NCBI RefSeq assembly: GCF_020103695.1
Contig: NZ_JAHXBF010000003.1
Coordinates: 558,001 to 622,000 of the forward strand
Source: Hyalangium versicolor
Lineage (GTDB): Bacteria > Myxococcota > Myxococcia > Myxococcales > Myxococcaceae
Length of the DNA stretch: 64,000 bases
Direction of reading: 5' to 3'
Below, piece after piece: positions 56,600-64,000 of the stretch (the stretch's first letter is position 1; every line of letters starts with the position of its first letter). The position numbers and the translations under genes are program-made. Below the pieces are notes generated by a model, which had not been told where the DNA came from, made no database searches, and saw only the letters and a program-made list of their open reading frames with translations.

Positions 56600-57724
56600 A
56601 TGATCGTGATGCTCGATCCGGATTCGCCGCCTTCCACGGTGAACGCGGTGCTGCAGGTGGCGGCCCAGTACAAGGGCATCACCCCGCGGACGCACGTCAT
56701 CGAGGGGGCCGAGTACACCGTCACCGAGATCTACCTGTTGGGCCAGACGGCACAGGTGCCGCTGGAGCCCTTCCAGCAGATCCCGGGCGTGCGGCAGGTG
56801 GTGCGGGTGTCCGACAAGTACCGGGTGATCGGGCGCCACGGTGGGAAGCGGGAGACGGTGGGGTTCGAGTACAACGGGGTAACGTTCGACGAGAAGAGCG
56901 TGAACCTGTTCGCGGGCTTGTGCGCGGTGGACACGCGCGAGAGCGTGGACGCGATGATGGGGGCGCTGGCGAAGTGTGGCATCCGCACGACGCGGATGGG
57001 GGCGTACAAGCCTCGCACCAGCCCGTACGAGTTCCAGGGTTTGGGGGCGGCGTGCCTGCCGTGGGTGTTCGAGCTCGCGGGCAAGCACGGGGTGAAGGTA
57101 GTGGCGATGGAGGTGACGAACCCGCGCCACATCGACGAGATCCGGGAGGCACTGGAGGCATCGGGCAACGCGACGGGCGTTATGTTGCAGGTGGGCACGC
57201 GCAACGCGCAGAACTTCGAGCTGTTGAAGCAGATTGGGCAGCAGCGGGTGTTCCCGGTGCTGTTCAAGCGCGGCATGGGCATCACGCTGGAGGAGTCGCT
57301 CAACGCCTGCGAGTACGTGGCGAGCGAGGGCAACCCGAAGATTGTGTTCTGCCTGCGCGGAGTGAAGACGCACCTGGGGGATCCGCACCGGAACATGGTG
57401 GACTTCGCGCACGTGTCGGTGGTGCGACGGCTTACGAGGCTGCCGGTGTGCGTGGATCCCTCGCACGCGATCGGGCGTTCGGAGGCGGGGCCGGACGGAC
57501 TGCCGGACATCTTCCACGCGATTGGCCAGGGTTTGATCGCGGGAGCGTCCATGGTGCTAGTCGACTTCCACCCGCACCCGGAGCAGGCACTGTGCGACGG
57601 GCCGCAGGCGCTACGGCTGGAGCAGCTCCCGGCGCTCCAGAACTACTCGCGCATCATCCGTGGCGCCTATGAAGAGGCCGTGCGCAACGGAGACGGGCTG
57701 CGCGCTCAATCCGCGACTCGATAG
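56600..57724 (+). CDS. aroF: 3-deoxy-7-phosphoheptulonate (DAHP) synthase
   Basis: 374 residues from the ATG at 56600, with GGAG upstream. It condenses phosphoenolpyruvate and erythrose 4-phosphate at the entry to the shikimate pathway. The N-terminal 80 residues form an ACT/ferredoxin-like regulatory domain as in the Thermotoga-type (type I-beta) enzymes. The barrel has GAYKPRTSPYEFQGLG and VCVDPSHAIGRSEAGP in place of the usual VDPSHGTG, and ends DFHPHPEQALCDGPQ. The changes around the final loop are notable but the key Lys, Arg and His are kept. Its 3' end overlaps the opposing prephenate dehydratase gene by 19 bases. Confidence 0.92.
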   Translation: MIVMLDPDSPPSTVNAVLQVAAQYKGITPRTHVIEGAEYTVTEIYLLGQTAQVPLEPFQQIPGVRQVVRVSDKYRVIGRHGGKRETVGFEYNGVTFDEKSVNLFAGLCAVDTRESVDAMMGALAKCGIRTTRMGAYKPRTSPYEFQGLGAACLPWVFELAGKHGVKVVAMEVTNPRHIDEIREALEASGNATGVMLQVGTRNAQNFELLKQIGQQRVFPVLFKRGMGITLEESLNACEYVASEGNPKIVFCLRGVKTHLGDPHRNMVDFAHVSVVRRLTRLPVCVDPSHAIGRSEAGPDGLPDIFHAIGQGLIAGASMVLVDFHPHPEQALCDGPQALRLEQLPALQNYSRIIRGAYEEAVRNGDGLRAQSATR

Positions 57725-58524
57725 CTGCCCAGCACCCGGACCGAGGCGCACACGTTCGTGGCCAGGTCGAGCGCCTCACTCATGCGAGGCTCGTCCAAAG
57801 AGCCTTCCACATCCAGACAGAAGACGTAATCCCAAGGCCTTCGCAGGGGGCGAGGTTCGAGGCGCGTCATGTTCACGCCTCGCTCGGCGAAGATGCCCAG
57901 CACCTGGTAGAGTGCCCCAGGCGTGTTCTCCACCGTGAAGACCACCGAGGTCTTGCTTCGAGTTCCCGTGAGAGGGGGCACGGCGCTCAGTGAGACGAAC
58001 CGGGTCAGGTTGTTCGGTGAGTCCGCCACGCCTTCAAGCAGCACCTTCAGTCCGTAAAGCTCTGCAGCGGTTCGGCTGGCAATCGCCCCGCTATTGGGAG
58101 GCTTCATCTCCGCCAGCTTCCGGGCACTGCCCGCTGTGTCGATATCCACGACAGGTGTCATCCCGTGCTGGCGCAGGAAGCGCGCGCACTGGGCCAATGC
58201 CTGGGGGTGCGAGAAGACGCGCTGGATGTCCTTCAGCGCCACGCCCTCCGGCGCCATCAGGCAGTGCCGGATGCGCAGCGACAACTCACCCGTGATCGGC
58301 AGGGAGAACTCCAGCAGCAGATCCACGTTGTCCAGGACAGACCCGGCCAGCGAATTCTCCACCGGCACCGCGCCCCCGTCCACCCGGCCTGCGGCCACCG
58401 CCTCGAAGACAGCGCGGAAGTTGGGGCAGGGCACGGCCTCGACGCTTGGGCCGAAGAGGGCGCGCGTGGCCTCCTCGCTGTAGGCGCCTCTTTCTCCCTG
58501 GAATGCAATGCGAGGACTACTCAT
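57706..58524 (-). CDS. pheA: Prephenate dehydratase, monofunctional
   Basis: 272 residues: a PDT catalytic domain (residues about 1-180) with the essential TRF motif (NLTRFVSL) and a C-terminal ACT domain (NTPGALYQVLGIFAERGVNM). It makes phenylpyruvate for phenylalanine. The Phe-binding ESRP motif of ACT reads EPRP here, so feedback inhibition may be altered. It overlaps the chorismate mutase-prephenate dehydratase gene by 8 bases on the same strand. Confidence 0.95.
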   Translation of the reverse strand: MSSPRIAFQGERGAYSEEATRALFGPSVEAVPCPNFRAVFEAVAAGRVDGGAVPVENSLAGSVLDNVDLLLEFSLPITGELSLRIRHCLMAPEGVALKDIQRVFSHPQALAQCARFLRQHGMTPVVDIDTAGSARKLAEMKPPNSGAIASRTAAELYGLKVLLEGVADSPNNLTRFVSLSAVPPLTGTRSKTSVVFTVENTPGALYQVLGIFAERGVNMTRLEPRPLRRPWDYVFCLDVEGSLDEPRMSEALDLATNVCASVRVLGSYRVAD

Positions 58525-59656
58525 TCCAGTTCTCCGCGCGCGGGTACGTCCCGAGCACCTTCATCGAGGAAGTCAGCGGCTGGAGATCCTGGAGCGCCGC
58601 CATGAGCTGCGCCGAGGCCGCGTGCGCCTCCACGTCCAGGTAGAACCGGTAGCACCACGGCTCCCCGGGAATGGGACGGGACTCCAGCTTGGACAGGTTC
58701 ACCCCACGCTGCGCCAGCGCCGTCAGCACCTGCCCGAGCGTCCCGGGCCGGTGCTCCAACACCACCGTGATCGTCGTCTTGCACGGCACATCCGGTGGCA
58801 CGGGCGTGGCCTCGCGGGCCAGCTCCACGAAGCGCGTGTAGTCTCCGGAAGCCGGCTGGATGTCTCGCGCCAGCACCTGCAGCCCGAAGCGCTGGGCCGC
58901 GGACTCGCTGGCGATCGCCGCTATCGTGGAATCGTTCAGCTCGCGCACCTTCCGTGCCGCGCCGCTGGTGTCGAACTCGGGGAGCGGACGGATCCACGGC
59001 ACCTTGCGCAGGAACATCTCGCACTGCGCCAGGGCCTGGGGATGCGACAGCACCGTGCGGATGTCCTCCAACTTCACGCCGGGCAGTCCCAGCAGCCGGT
59101 GATCCACCTGGCTGAGCATCTCCCCGATGATCGTCACGCCACCCGAGGCGAGCAGATCGTACGTCTCGCTCATGCTCCCGGCGGACGTGTTCTCGATGGG
59201 CAACAGCGCGAGATCCAGCTCTCCACGGCGCAGGGCATCCAGCACCTCGCGTCCGTTCTCGAAGCCTGTGAGGAGGACTCCCCCCGAGCGCCCGGCATAC
59301 CGGTCACGCGCGGCGATGTGGCTGTAGGAGCCCTCGATGCCCGGGTAGCCCACGCGCAGCGGCGTGGTGTCCAGCCGCTGGATGAGCCCCTGCTGACGCG
59401 CCACGGACATGTCCATGATGAGCCGGTAGATGCGCTCGATCTCATGGGGATCCAGCCTGTGGGCCGTGGCCGCTTCGCGCACCTTGCGCAGCACCATGTC
59501 CTCGCGTTTGGGATCGCGCAGGGGAGAGGCCGCTGCCAGCTTGGCGCGGGCAATGTCATCCGAGAGGTCCATCCGCCGACGAAGGGCGTCCAGGATCTCC
59601 GCGTCGATGCGCTCGATGCCGATTCGGAGAGTCTCGAGGTCCGGAAGATCCGCCAT
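58517..59656 (-). CDS. pheA: Bifunctional chorismate mutase/prephenate dehydratase (P-protein)
   Basis: 379 residues. An AroQ chorismate mutase domain (residues 1-90, ETLRIGIERIDAEILDALRRR) is fused to a PDT domain with DYTRFVELA and a C-terminal ACT domain with ESRP. It converts chorismate to prephenate and then to phenylpyruvate. Having a complete second prephenate dehydratase overlapping it downstream is unusual. An amino acid permease gene lies 33 bases upstream. Confidence 0.96.
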   Translation of the reverse strand: MADLPDLETLRIGIERIDAEILDALRRRMDLSDDIARAKLAAASPLRDPKREDMVLRKVREAATAHRLDPHEIERIYRLIMDMSVARQQGLIQRLDTTPLRVGYPGIEGSYSHIAARDRYAGRSGGVLLTGFENGREVLDALRRGELDLALLPIENTSAGSMSETYDLLASGGVTIIGEMLSQVDHRLLGLPGVKLEDIRTVLSHPQALAQCEMFLRKVPWIRPLPEFDTSGAARKVRELNDSTIAAIASESAAQRFGLQVLARDIQPASGDYTRFVELAREATPVPPDVPCKTTITVVLEHRPGTLGQVLTALAQRGVNLSKLESRPIPGEPWCYRFYLDVEAHAASAQLMAALQDLQPLTSSMKVLGTYPRAENWNE

Positions 59657-59689
59657 ATGGGGAGGTAATATGCCACTACTTTTGTAGAA

Positions 59690-61297
59690 TTAGCCGATGG
59701 GCTTTGTCTCCGTGAGCGCCTGGGCAGAGGGGCTCGCGGGGGTGGGGGTCTCGTCAACGGTGCGGATCGGGCCCTTGAACCACTGCCGGGCCGAGGCGTA
59801 CCACCAGACGGTGATCGCGAGCAGCACACCGCCCGCGAGGATCGGTGCGTAGTTCACGTCGTACCAGGTGAAGGTGGGGGTGAACGGCACCGCCGAGGGC
59901 AGGAACGGCAGGCAGAAGTAGACCGAGATGAAGGCGATCTCCGCCACCGCGACGGAGCACATCCACTTGTAGTGGCGGCCGAGCGTCCACGGACCCGGGC
60001 GGAAGTTGTCTCCGGCCTTCAGCCGCAGATAGATGGGGATGAGGAAGGCCAGGTACAGCCCGATCACGGCAATGGACACCACGGCGTAGAAGGCCACGGG
60101 GACGCCAGCAGGGCTCTTGTAGAGGGCCGGCAACGTGATCAGCACGGCGATGATCGAGGAGGCCACTACCGCGTTCACGGGCACATGAGTCCTGGGATGG
60201 ACCTTGCTCCACAGCGCGCTGCCGGGCACGGCACCGTCTCGGCTGAAGGCGAACATCATGCGGGAGGTGCTCGTCATGCAGGCGATCGCGCAGAAGATCT
60301 GGCCGACCGTGGAGATGAGCATGACGGCCTTGAACATCGCGGCGGGGAGGGCGGAGGCGAAGACGGCAGTGACCTGCCCAGCGCCGTAGCCATTGGCCGG
60401 ATCGTTGATGAACTTCGTGTCCTTGGCGACGAACAGGAACGCGAGGAGCAGGATCCAGCCGCCGATGGCCGAGTAGAAGATCGACTGCCAGATGCCCTTG
60501 GCCGCCGTGGTCGCGGCGCCGTGGGTCTCCTCGGAGAGGTGCGCCGAGGCGTCAAAGCCGGTGATGGTGTACTGGGTGAGGAGGAAGCCCAGCGGCAGCA
60601 CGTACCACCAGTACATGCCGTCGGAGAAACCCGAGTTGTTGATGCGCTCGGTGAAGACGAACGAGGGAGACTGATACTCCTTGGCGGTCAGCAGGAGGAT
60701 CAACACGACCGCCAGCGAGCCGAACACGTGCCAGTAGGCGGAGATGTTGTTGACCACCGCGAGCAGGTGGGAGCTGAAGATGTTGAGCAGCGCCGCCACG
60801 ATCATCAGCACGATGAAGAGCGCGAACGCCTGGAGCAGCGGGTCACCCCCAAGTGTGGAGGCCCACGCCGGGGTGAACAGGCCGATGGTGACGTTCATGA
60901 AGGTGGCACAGGCGTAGACCACCGAGGCCGTCACGGCGATGAGGCCGATCAGGTTGAGCCAGCCGGTGTAGAAGCCGGCCTGCGGACCGCCCAGCTTGGC
61001 CGCCCACCAGTAGATTCCGCCGGCGGTGGGGAACGCCGAGACCAATTCGGACATGCACAGTCCGATGACCATGATGAAGGCGGAGATGAGGGGCCAGCCC
61101 CACGAGATCGCGACCGGGCCGCCGTTGTTCCAGGCCTGGGCGAAGGTGGTGAAGCAGCCCGAGAGGATGGAGATGATCGAGAAGGAGATCGCGAAGTTGG
61201 AGAACCCGGACCAGGTGCGCTTGAGCTCTTGTTTGTAGCCGAGCTCAGCAAGCCTCTTTTCATCTTCGTTGAGCGGAGTGCTGTTGACGTCGGCCAC
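59690..61297 (-). CDS. APC-superfamily amino acid permease
   Basis: About 535 residues from a GTG at 61297 that has AGGAGGG five bases upstream; an in-frame GTG at 61339 would add 14 residues. Twelve or more hydrophobic helices are visible. The pattern TWSGFSNFAISFSIISILSGCFTTF, and GGPVAISWGWP after it, resembles the amino acid/GABA permease (ACT) group. Its place ahead of two prephenate dehydratase genes hints at aromatic amino acid uptake, but the substrate is not proven. Confidence 0.9.
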   Translation of the reverse strand: MADVNSTPLNEDEKRLAELGYKQELKRTWSGFSNFAISFSIISILSGCFTTFAQAWNNGGPVAISWGWPLISAFIMVIGLCMSELVSAFPTAGGIYWWAAKLGGPQAGFYTGWLNLIGLIAVTASVVYACATFMNVTIGLFTPAWASTLGGDPLLQAFALFIVLMIVAALLNIFSSHLLAVVNNISAYWHVFGSLAVVLILLLTAKEYQSPSFVFTERINNSGFSDGMYWWYVLPLGFLLTQYTITGFDASAHLSEETHGAATTAAKGIWQSIFYSAIGGWILLLAFLFVAKDTKFINDPANGYGAGQVTAVFASALPAAMFKAVMLISTVGQIFCAIACMTSTSRMMFAFSRDGAVPGSALWSKVHPRTHVPVNAVVASSIIAVLITLPALYKSPAGVPVAFYAVVSIAVIGLYLAFLIPIYLRLKAGDNFRPGPWTLGRHYKWMCSVAVAEIAFISVYFCLPFLPSAVPFTPTFTWYDVNYAPILAGGVLLAITVWWYASARQWFKGPIRTVDETPTPASPSAQALTETKPIG

Positions 61298-61385
61298 AGG
61301 AACCCTCCTCGCACGCGGGATGCCGCGCGTGACAGGCACGCGCGGGGTAGCGCTGCTTCCCGTTGGGTAGAGCTGCCCTTATAGC

Positions 61386-61814
61386 TCACCTGGGGAGAGC
61401 CGTCTTCCCCAGCTTGAGGATGAGCTTGAAGTGCGGGGCGGAGACGGGCACCACGCTGATGCGGCTTCGGGTGATGAGCTGGATGTCCTTCAGGGCAGCG
61501 GTCTTCTTGATGGTGGACAGCTCCACGGGCTCCTGGAGCGGAACCACGGGGCCAACCTCCACGGAGGCCCAGTCCTCGCCGGGGGCGGTAGGGTCCGGGG
61601 TAGCGGCGGAGAGCACCTTCGCTACGGCGACGACAGCCTTGCCCTCGTTCGAGTGGTAGTAGAGGCAGAGGTCGCCGGGCTTCATGGCTCGGAGGTTGTT
61701 GCGCGCCTCGTAGTTGCGGATGCCGGTCCAGCCGGTCTTCCGCTCCTTCTCGAGCTGGGAGTAGGGGTAGACGGTGGGCTCACTCTTGATCAGCCAGTAC
61801 TGGGTCTTCGCCAT
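61386..61814 (-). CDS. EVE-domain protein
   Basis: 142 residues, a full-length EVE domain: YWLIKSEPTVYPYSQLEK at the N terminus, GIRNYEARNNLRAMKPGDLCLYYHSN in the middle. EVE domains resemble PUA/YTH and are thought to bind modified bases in RNA or DNA. No fused nuclease or helicase. It lies between the permease and a zinc-ribbon membrane protein on the same strand. Confidence 0.93.
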   Translation of the reverse strand: MAKTQYWLIKSEPTVYPYSQLEKERKTGWTGIRNYEARNNLRAMKPGDLCLYYHSNEGKAVVAVAKVLSAATPDPTAPGEDWASVEVGPVVPLQEPVELSTIKKTAALKDIQLITRSRISVVPVSAPHFKLILKLGKTALPR

Positions 61815-61865
61815 GGCGGCGCACTCTACCCATACGGTAGGGAGACGCGAGCACTCCGTGGTGCT

Positions 61866-62597
61866 TCAGGCGCTGGTCCGGGTGGCGATCTCGCCTTCCA
61901 CCGGCGCGTCCTCGATGCCCAGACGGCGCTCCAGCGTCTGCTCCAGGTAGAGGACCTGATCCTTCGCCGTGAGTCCGCCGAGCAGCTTCACGCTCTTGCC
62001 TTCGCGATCGATCGCGATGAGATCGTACGTGAGGGTCTGGCTCCCCTTGTTCGAGCGGATCTGCTCCACGCCATAGAGTTGGGTGAACTGCCGCCCCGGT
62101 ACATCCCGGTTGCCAGGCCAGGGGAGGGGACCGTGGCGGATGGAGAGCCGGTTGCGGCTCACCTCGATACGTGTGCGGTTCAGCAGTCCCGTCAGCGTGT
62201 AGTAGGTGAGCCCGACACCCGCGGCGACATGCGCGATGGGGAAGATGAGCGCGATGAGCGGCGCGTTGTCCGACGACAGCGCGATCCCGTACCACGTGAA
62301 GAGGAATCCATCCCACGCGATGCAGAAGAAGATGAGGAAGGCGTGGATGACGCTGAACCACCGCCACGAGATGCGTGTGCTCACTCCATCATCTTCGACC
62401 TGGAACTTCTCCGGCAGTGAAGCCTTGGCTCGCACGAGCCGGGGCTTCTCCTGTGCGCTCTGCTCCGCGAGCCCCCGTCCCTTGCGTCCGGACAGATCGT
62501 AGACCGCGTTGCATGCGCTGCACTTGGCCAACGCCAGATCCAGCCGGACATCCTCCGGCCGCAAGGGGGCGTGGCAGACTTCACAGGAGAGCTGCAT
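61866..62597 (-). CDS. Zinc-ribbon membrane protein
   Basis: 243 residues. The N terminus has two CxxC pairs (SCEVCHAPL and AKCSACNAVYDL), a zinc ribbon. Two hydrophobic helices follow (near residues 82-103 and 113-133), then a soluble C-terminal domain of about 100 residues. No family name can be given. A 10-bp hairpin (62601-62629) lies four bases before its start codon. Confidence 0.8.
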   Translation of the reverse strand: MQLSCEVCHAPLRPEDVRLDLALAKCSACNAVYDLSGRKGRGLAEQSAQEKPRLVRAKASLPEKFQVEDDGVSTRISWRWFSVIHAFLIFFCIAWDGFLFTWYGIALSSDNAPLIALIFPIAHVAAGVGLTYYTLTGLLNRTRIEVSRNRLSIRHGPLPWPGNRDVPGRQFTQLYGVEQIRSNKGSQTLTYDLIAIDREGKSVKLLGGLTAKDQVLYLEQTLERRLGIEDAPVEGEIATRTSA

Positions 62598-62600
62598 GAT

Positions 62601-62629
62601 TCCGGTGACTCCATCTGAGAGTCACCGGA
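62601..62629 (-). promoter_or_regulatory. Hairpin overlapping the ribosome-binding site of the zinc-ribbon gene
   Basis: Perfect 10-bp inverted repeat TCCGGTGACT / AGTCACCGGA with a 9-base loop, four bases upstream of the ATG. In RNA it would cover the likely ribosome-binding region; no T-run suggests termination instead. Confidence 0.45.
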
Positions 62630-62666
62630 GTCTACTGGATGCGTTGGTTGGAATGACAGGAGGGGC

Positions 62667-64000
62667 TCAGGTCACGTGCGTCTTCAGGAAGACCCGGAGC
62701 GCCTCCGCCACGCTCCACGCCTGCGCGATGCACCCGCGCGGCCGGTACGGCTCCGTCGCGTCGAAGATCTCGCTGATCTGCCCCACGCCCGCGTGCTCCA
62801 GATGATGCTCCAGCCCCTGGAGCAGCGCACGCGCCGCCTTGATGTCCGGGTTCACCTTCAGCGACGCGTCGATGTAGTGCCCGATCAGCCAGCCCCACAC
62901 CGTCCCCTGGTGGTAGGCCGCGTCCCGCGCCCGGAGATCCCCGTCGTAGTTCGCCTTGTAGTCCGGGTGCCCCGGCGCCAGGCTCCTCAGCCCCACTGGC
63001 GTCAGCAGATCCCGCCGCACCACTTCCAGCACTGCCTCCCACCGCTCACGCCGCAGCACCGGGTGGCTCAGTGAGATCGCGAAGATCTGGTTGGGCCGGA
63101 TGGCCGGATCGTCCCTCCCGTTCTCTCCGTCCACTACGTCCAGCAGGCAGTGGGCCTGTGGGTTCCAGAAGCGCTTGTTGAAGCTGCCGTACACGCGCTC
63201 GGCCGCGCCCATGTACGGGTTCGGGTCCTTGCCCAGCCGCTCGGCCCACGTGGCCATCAGCCGCAGCGCGTTGAACCAGAGCGCGTTGATCTCCACCGCC
63301 TTGCCGCGCCGGGGCGTCACCACCCAGCCGTCCACCTTGGCGTCCATCCAGGTGAGCTGGTAGCCCTCCTCACCCTGCCGCAGGAGCCCGTCTGCTGGAT
63401 CCACGCCGATGTGGAAGCGCGTGCCTCGCATGTGGTGCTCCACGATGCTGGCCAGCGTGGGGAACATGTCCTTCAACATCTCCCCGTCCTTTGTCGTCTC
63501 CACGTAGCGATCCACCGCGTGGAAGAACCACAGCGTCGCATCCGCCGTGTGGTACACGCCCTCGTTCTCGCCGTCGGGGAAGTAGTTGGGGATGAGCCCG
63601 TCCTTCACGTAGTGGCGGAAGGTGCGCAGGATGGCCGCCGCCTCGCGGTAGCGCCCCGTGCACAGCGCCAGCCCCTCGAGCGAGATCATCGTGTCCCGGC
63701 CCCAATCCGTGAACCAGTGGTAGCCCGCGATCACGCTGCGCGCGTCCTGGCCGATCGAGCGCGCCCACGCATCATCCGAGGGGCGCATCGGGTCGATGAT
63801 GAACTGGTCCGCCGCCAGCACCATCCGCGCCGGCACGCCCACGTGCGCCTCCGCTGGGGCGCGGGCCAGCAGCTTCCTCTCGCGCTCCAGCTCCAGCGCG
63901 AACGTCTGGCGGGGATCCCGATCCAGCACCCACCAGTCCTCCGTCGTCACGCCCAGGGTCAGGAGTTCTCCCTGCCCCACGCTGCACTCGAAGTAGCCCG
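62667..64000 (-). CDS. Glycogen debranching enzyme, amylo-alpha-1,6-glucosidase (5' end outside window)
   Basis: About 444 codons of the C-terminal catalytic part; the frame stays open past the window edge. The (alpha/alpha)6-barrel signature GYHWFTDWGRDTMISLEGL and later YHQGTVWGWLIGHYIDA with catalytic acidic residues place it in the GH133-type debranching enzymes. It cleaves alpha-1,6 branch points during glycogen use. Confidence 0.93.
   Translation of the reverse strand, partial: GYFECSVGQGELLTLGVTTEDWWVLDRDPRQTFALELERERKLLARAPAEAHVGVPARMVLAADQFIIDPMRPSDDAWARSIGQDARSVIAGYHWFTDWGRDTMISLEGLALCTGRYREAAAILRTFRHYVKDGLIPNYFPDGENEGVYHTADATLWFFHAVDRYVETTKDGEMLKDMFPTLASIVEHHMRGTRFHIGVDPADGLLRQGEEGYQLTWMDAKVDGWVVTPRRGKAVEINALWFNALRLMATWAERLGKDPNPYMGAAERVYGSFNKRFWNPQAHCLLDVVDGENGRDDPAIRPNQIFAISLSHPVLRRERWEAVLEVVRRDLLTPVGLRSLAPGHPDYKANYDGDLRARDAAYHQGTVWGWLIGHYIDASLKVNPDIKAARALLQGLEHHLEHAGVGQISEIFDATEPYRPRGCIAQAWSVAEALRVFLKTHVT

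Overview
The window looks like chromosomal DNA of a myxobacterium, probably a Cystobacterineae member (Archangium, Cystobacter or Stigmatella type). The case rests on the very high GC with strong third-position bias, and on the mix of genes: a large NRPS, zinc-ribbon FHA proteins and a Ser/Thr kinase, a DUF4388 protein, MoxR/VWA genes, sigma-54 regulators, GTG/TTG starts and lipoproteins with few recognisable relatives. This is inferred by reading alone; no database search was possible.

Region 1 (1-15.9 kb) is one side of a lipopeptide biosynthetic cluster. On the minus strand, in order of transcription, lie an aminotransferase (HpgT-like), an MDR oxidoreductase, an MbtH protein, a cytochrome P450 and the 5' part of an NRPS that runs off the left edge (FAAL-ACP-C-A-PCP-C-A). 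Specificity residues read by hand suggest Leu for the first A domain and Ser for the second. Divergently transcribed are 4-hydroxymandelate synthase, hydroxymandelate oxidase and a lipoprotein with LVIVD-like repeats. HmaS, Hmo and HpgT together make 4-hydroxyphenylglycine (Hpg), so the product is probably a fatty-acylated peptide containing Leu, Ser and, from modules outside the window, Hpg.

Region 2 (15.9-23.5 kb) is accessory DNA. It holds a translationally coupled pair resembling a lipoprotein toxin and its immunity protein, then a lower-GC patch with a frameshifted DNA glycosylase, a possible PD-(D/E)XK-fold protein, gene debris, a stand-alone GGDEF-type cyclase and a tyrosine recombinase remnant. 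The remnant abuts the 3' end of tRNA-Glu, the classic geometry of a decayed integrative element. tRNA-Lys follows.

Region 3 (23.6-47.9 kb) is mostly housekeeping and signalling: greB, phoH, a DUF493 protein, a methyltransferase, a lipid kinase, dnaK, a RavA/ViaA-like MoxR-VWA pair with a coiled-coil protein, a diadenylate cyclase, a DksA-like protein, a zinc-ribbon kinase flanked by two zinc-ribbon FHA proteins, bifunctional rel, ridA, a membrane-anchored protein with three tandem DsbA domains and a TusA-like protein.

Region 4 (47.9-64 kb) has an ABC exporter, a transpeptidase with a repetitive tail, a DUF4388 protein, a glutaredoxin-like protein, a doubly degenerate receiver-GGDEF protein beside an NtrC-type regulator, a TPR protein, an aromatic amino acid block (DAHP synthase, two adjacent prephenate dehydratases, an amino acid permease), an EVE-domain protein, a zinc-ribbon membrane protein and the 3' part of a glycogen-debranching enzyme that runs off the right edge. 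The aromatic block could feed prephenate-derived precursors to the Hpg pathway, but it appears to be primary metabolism.
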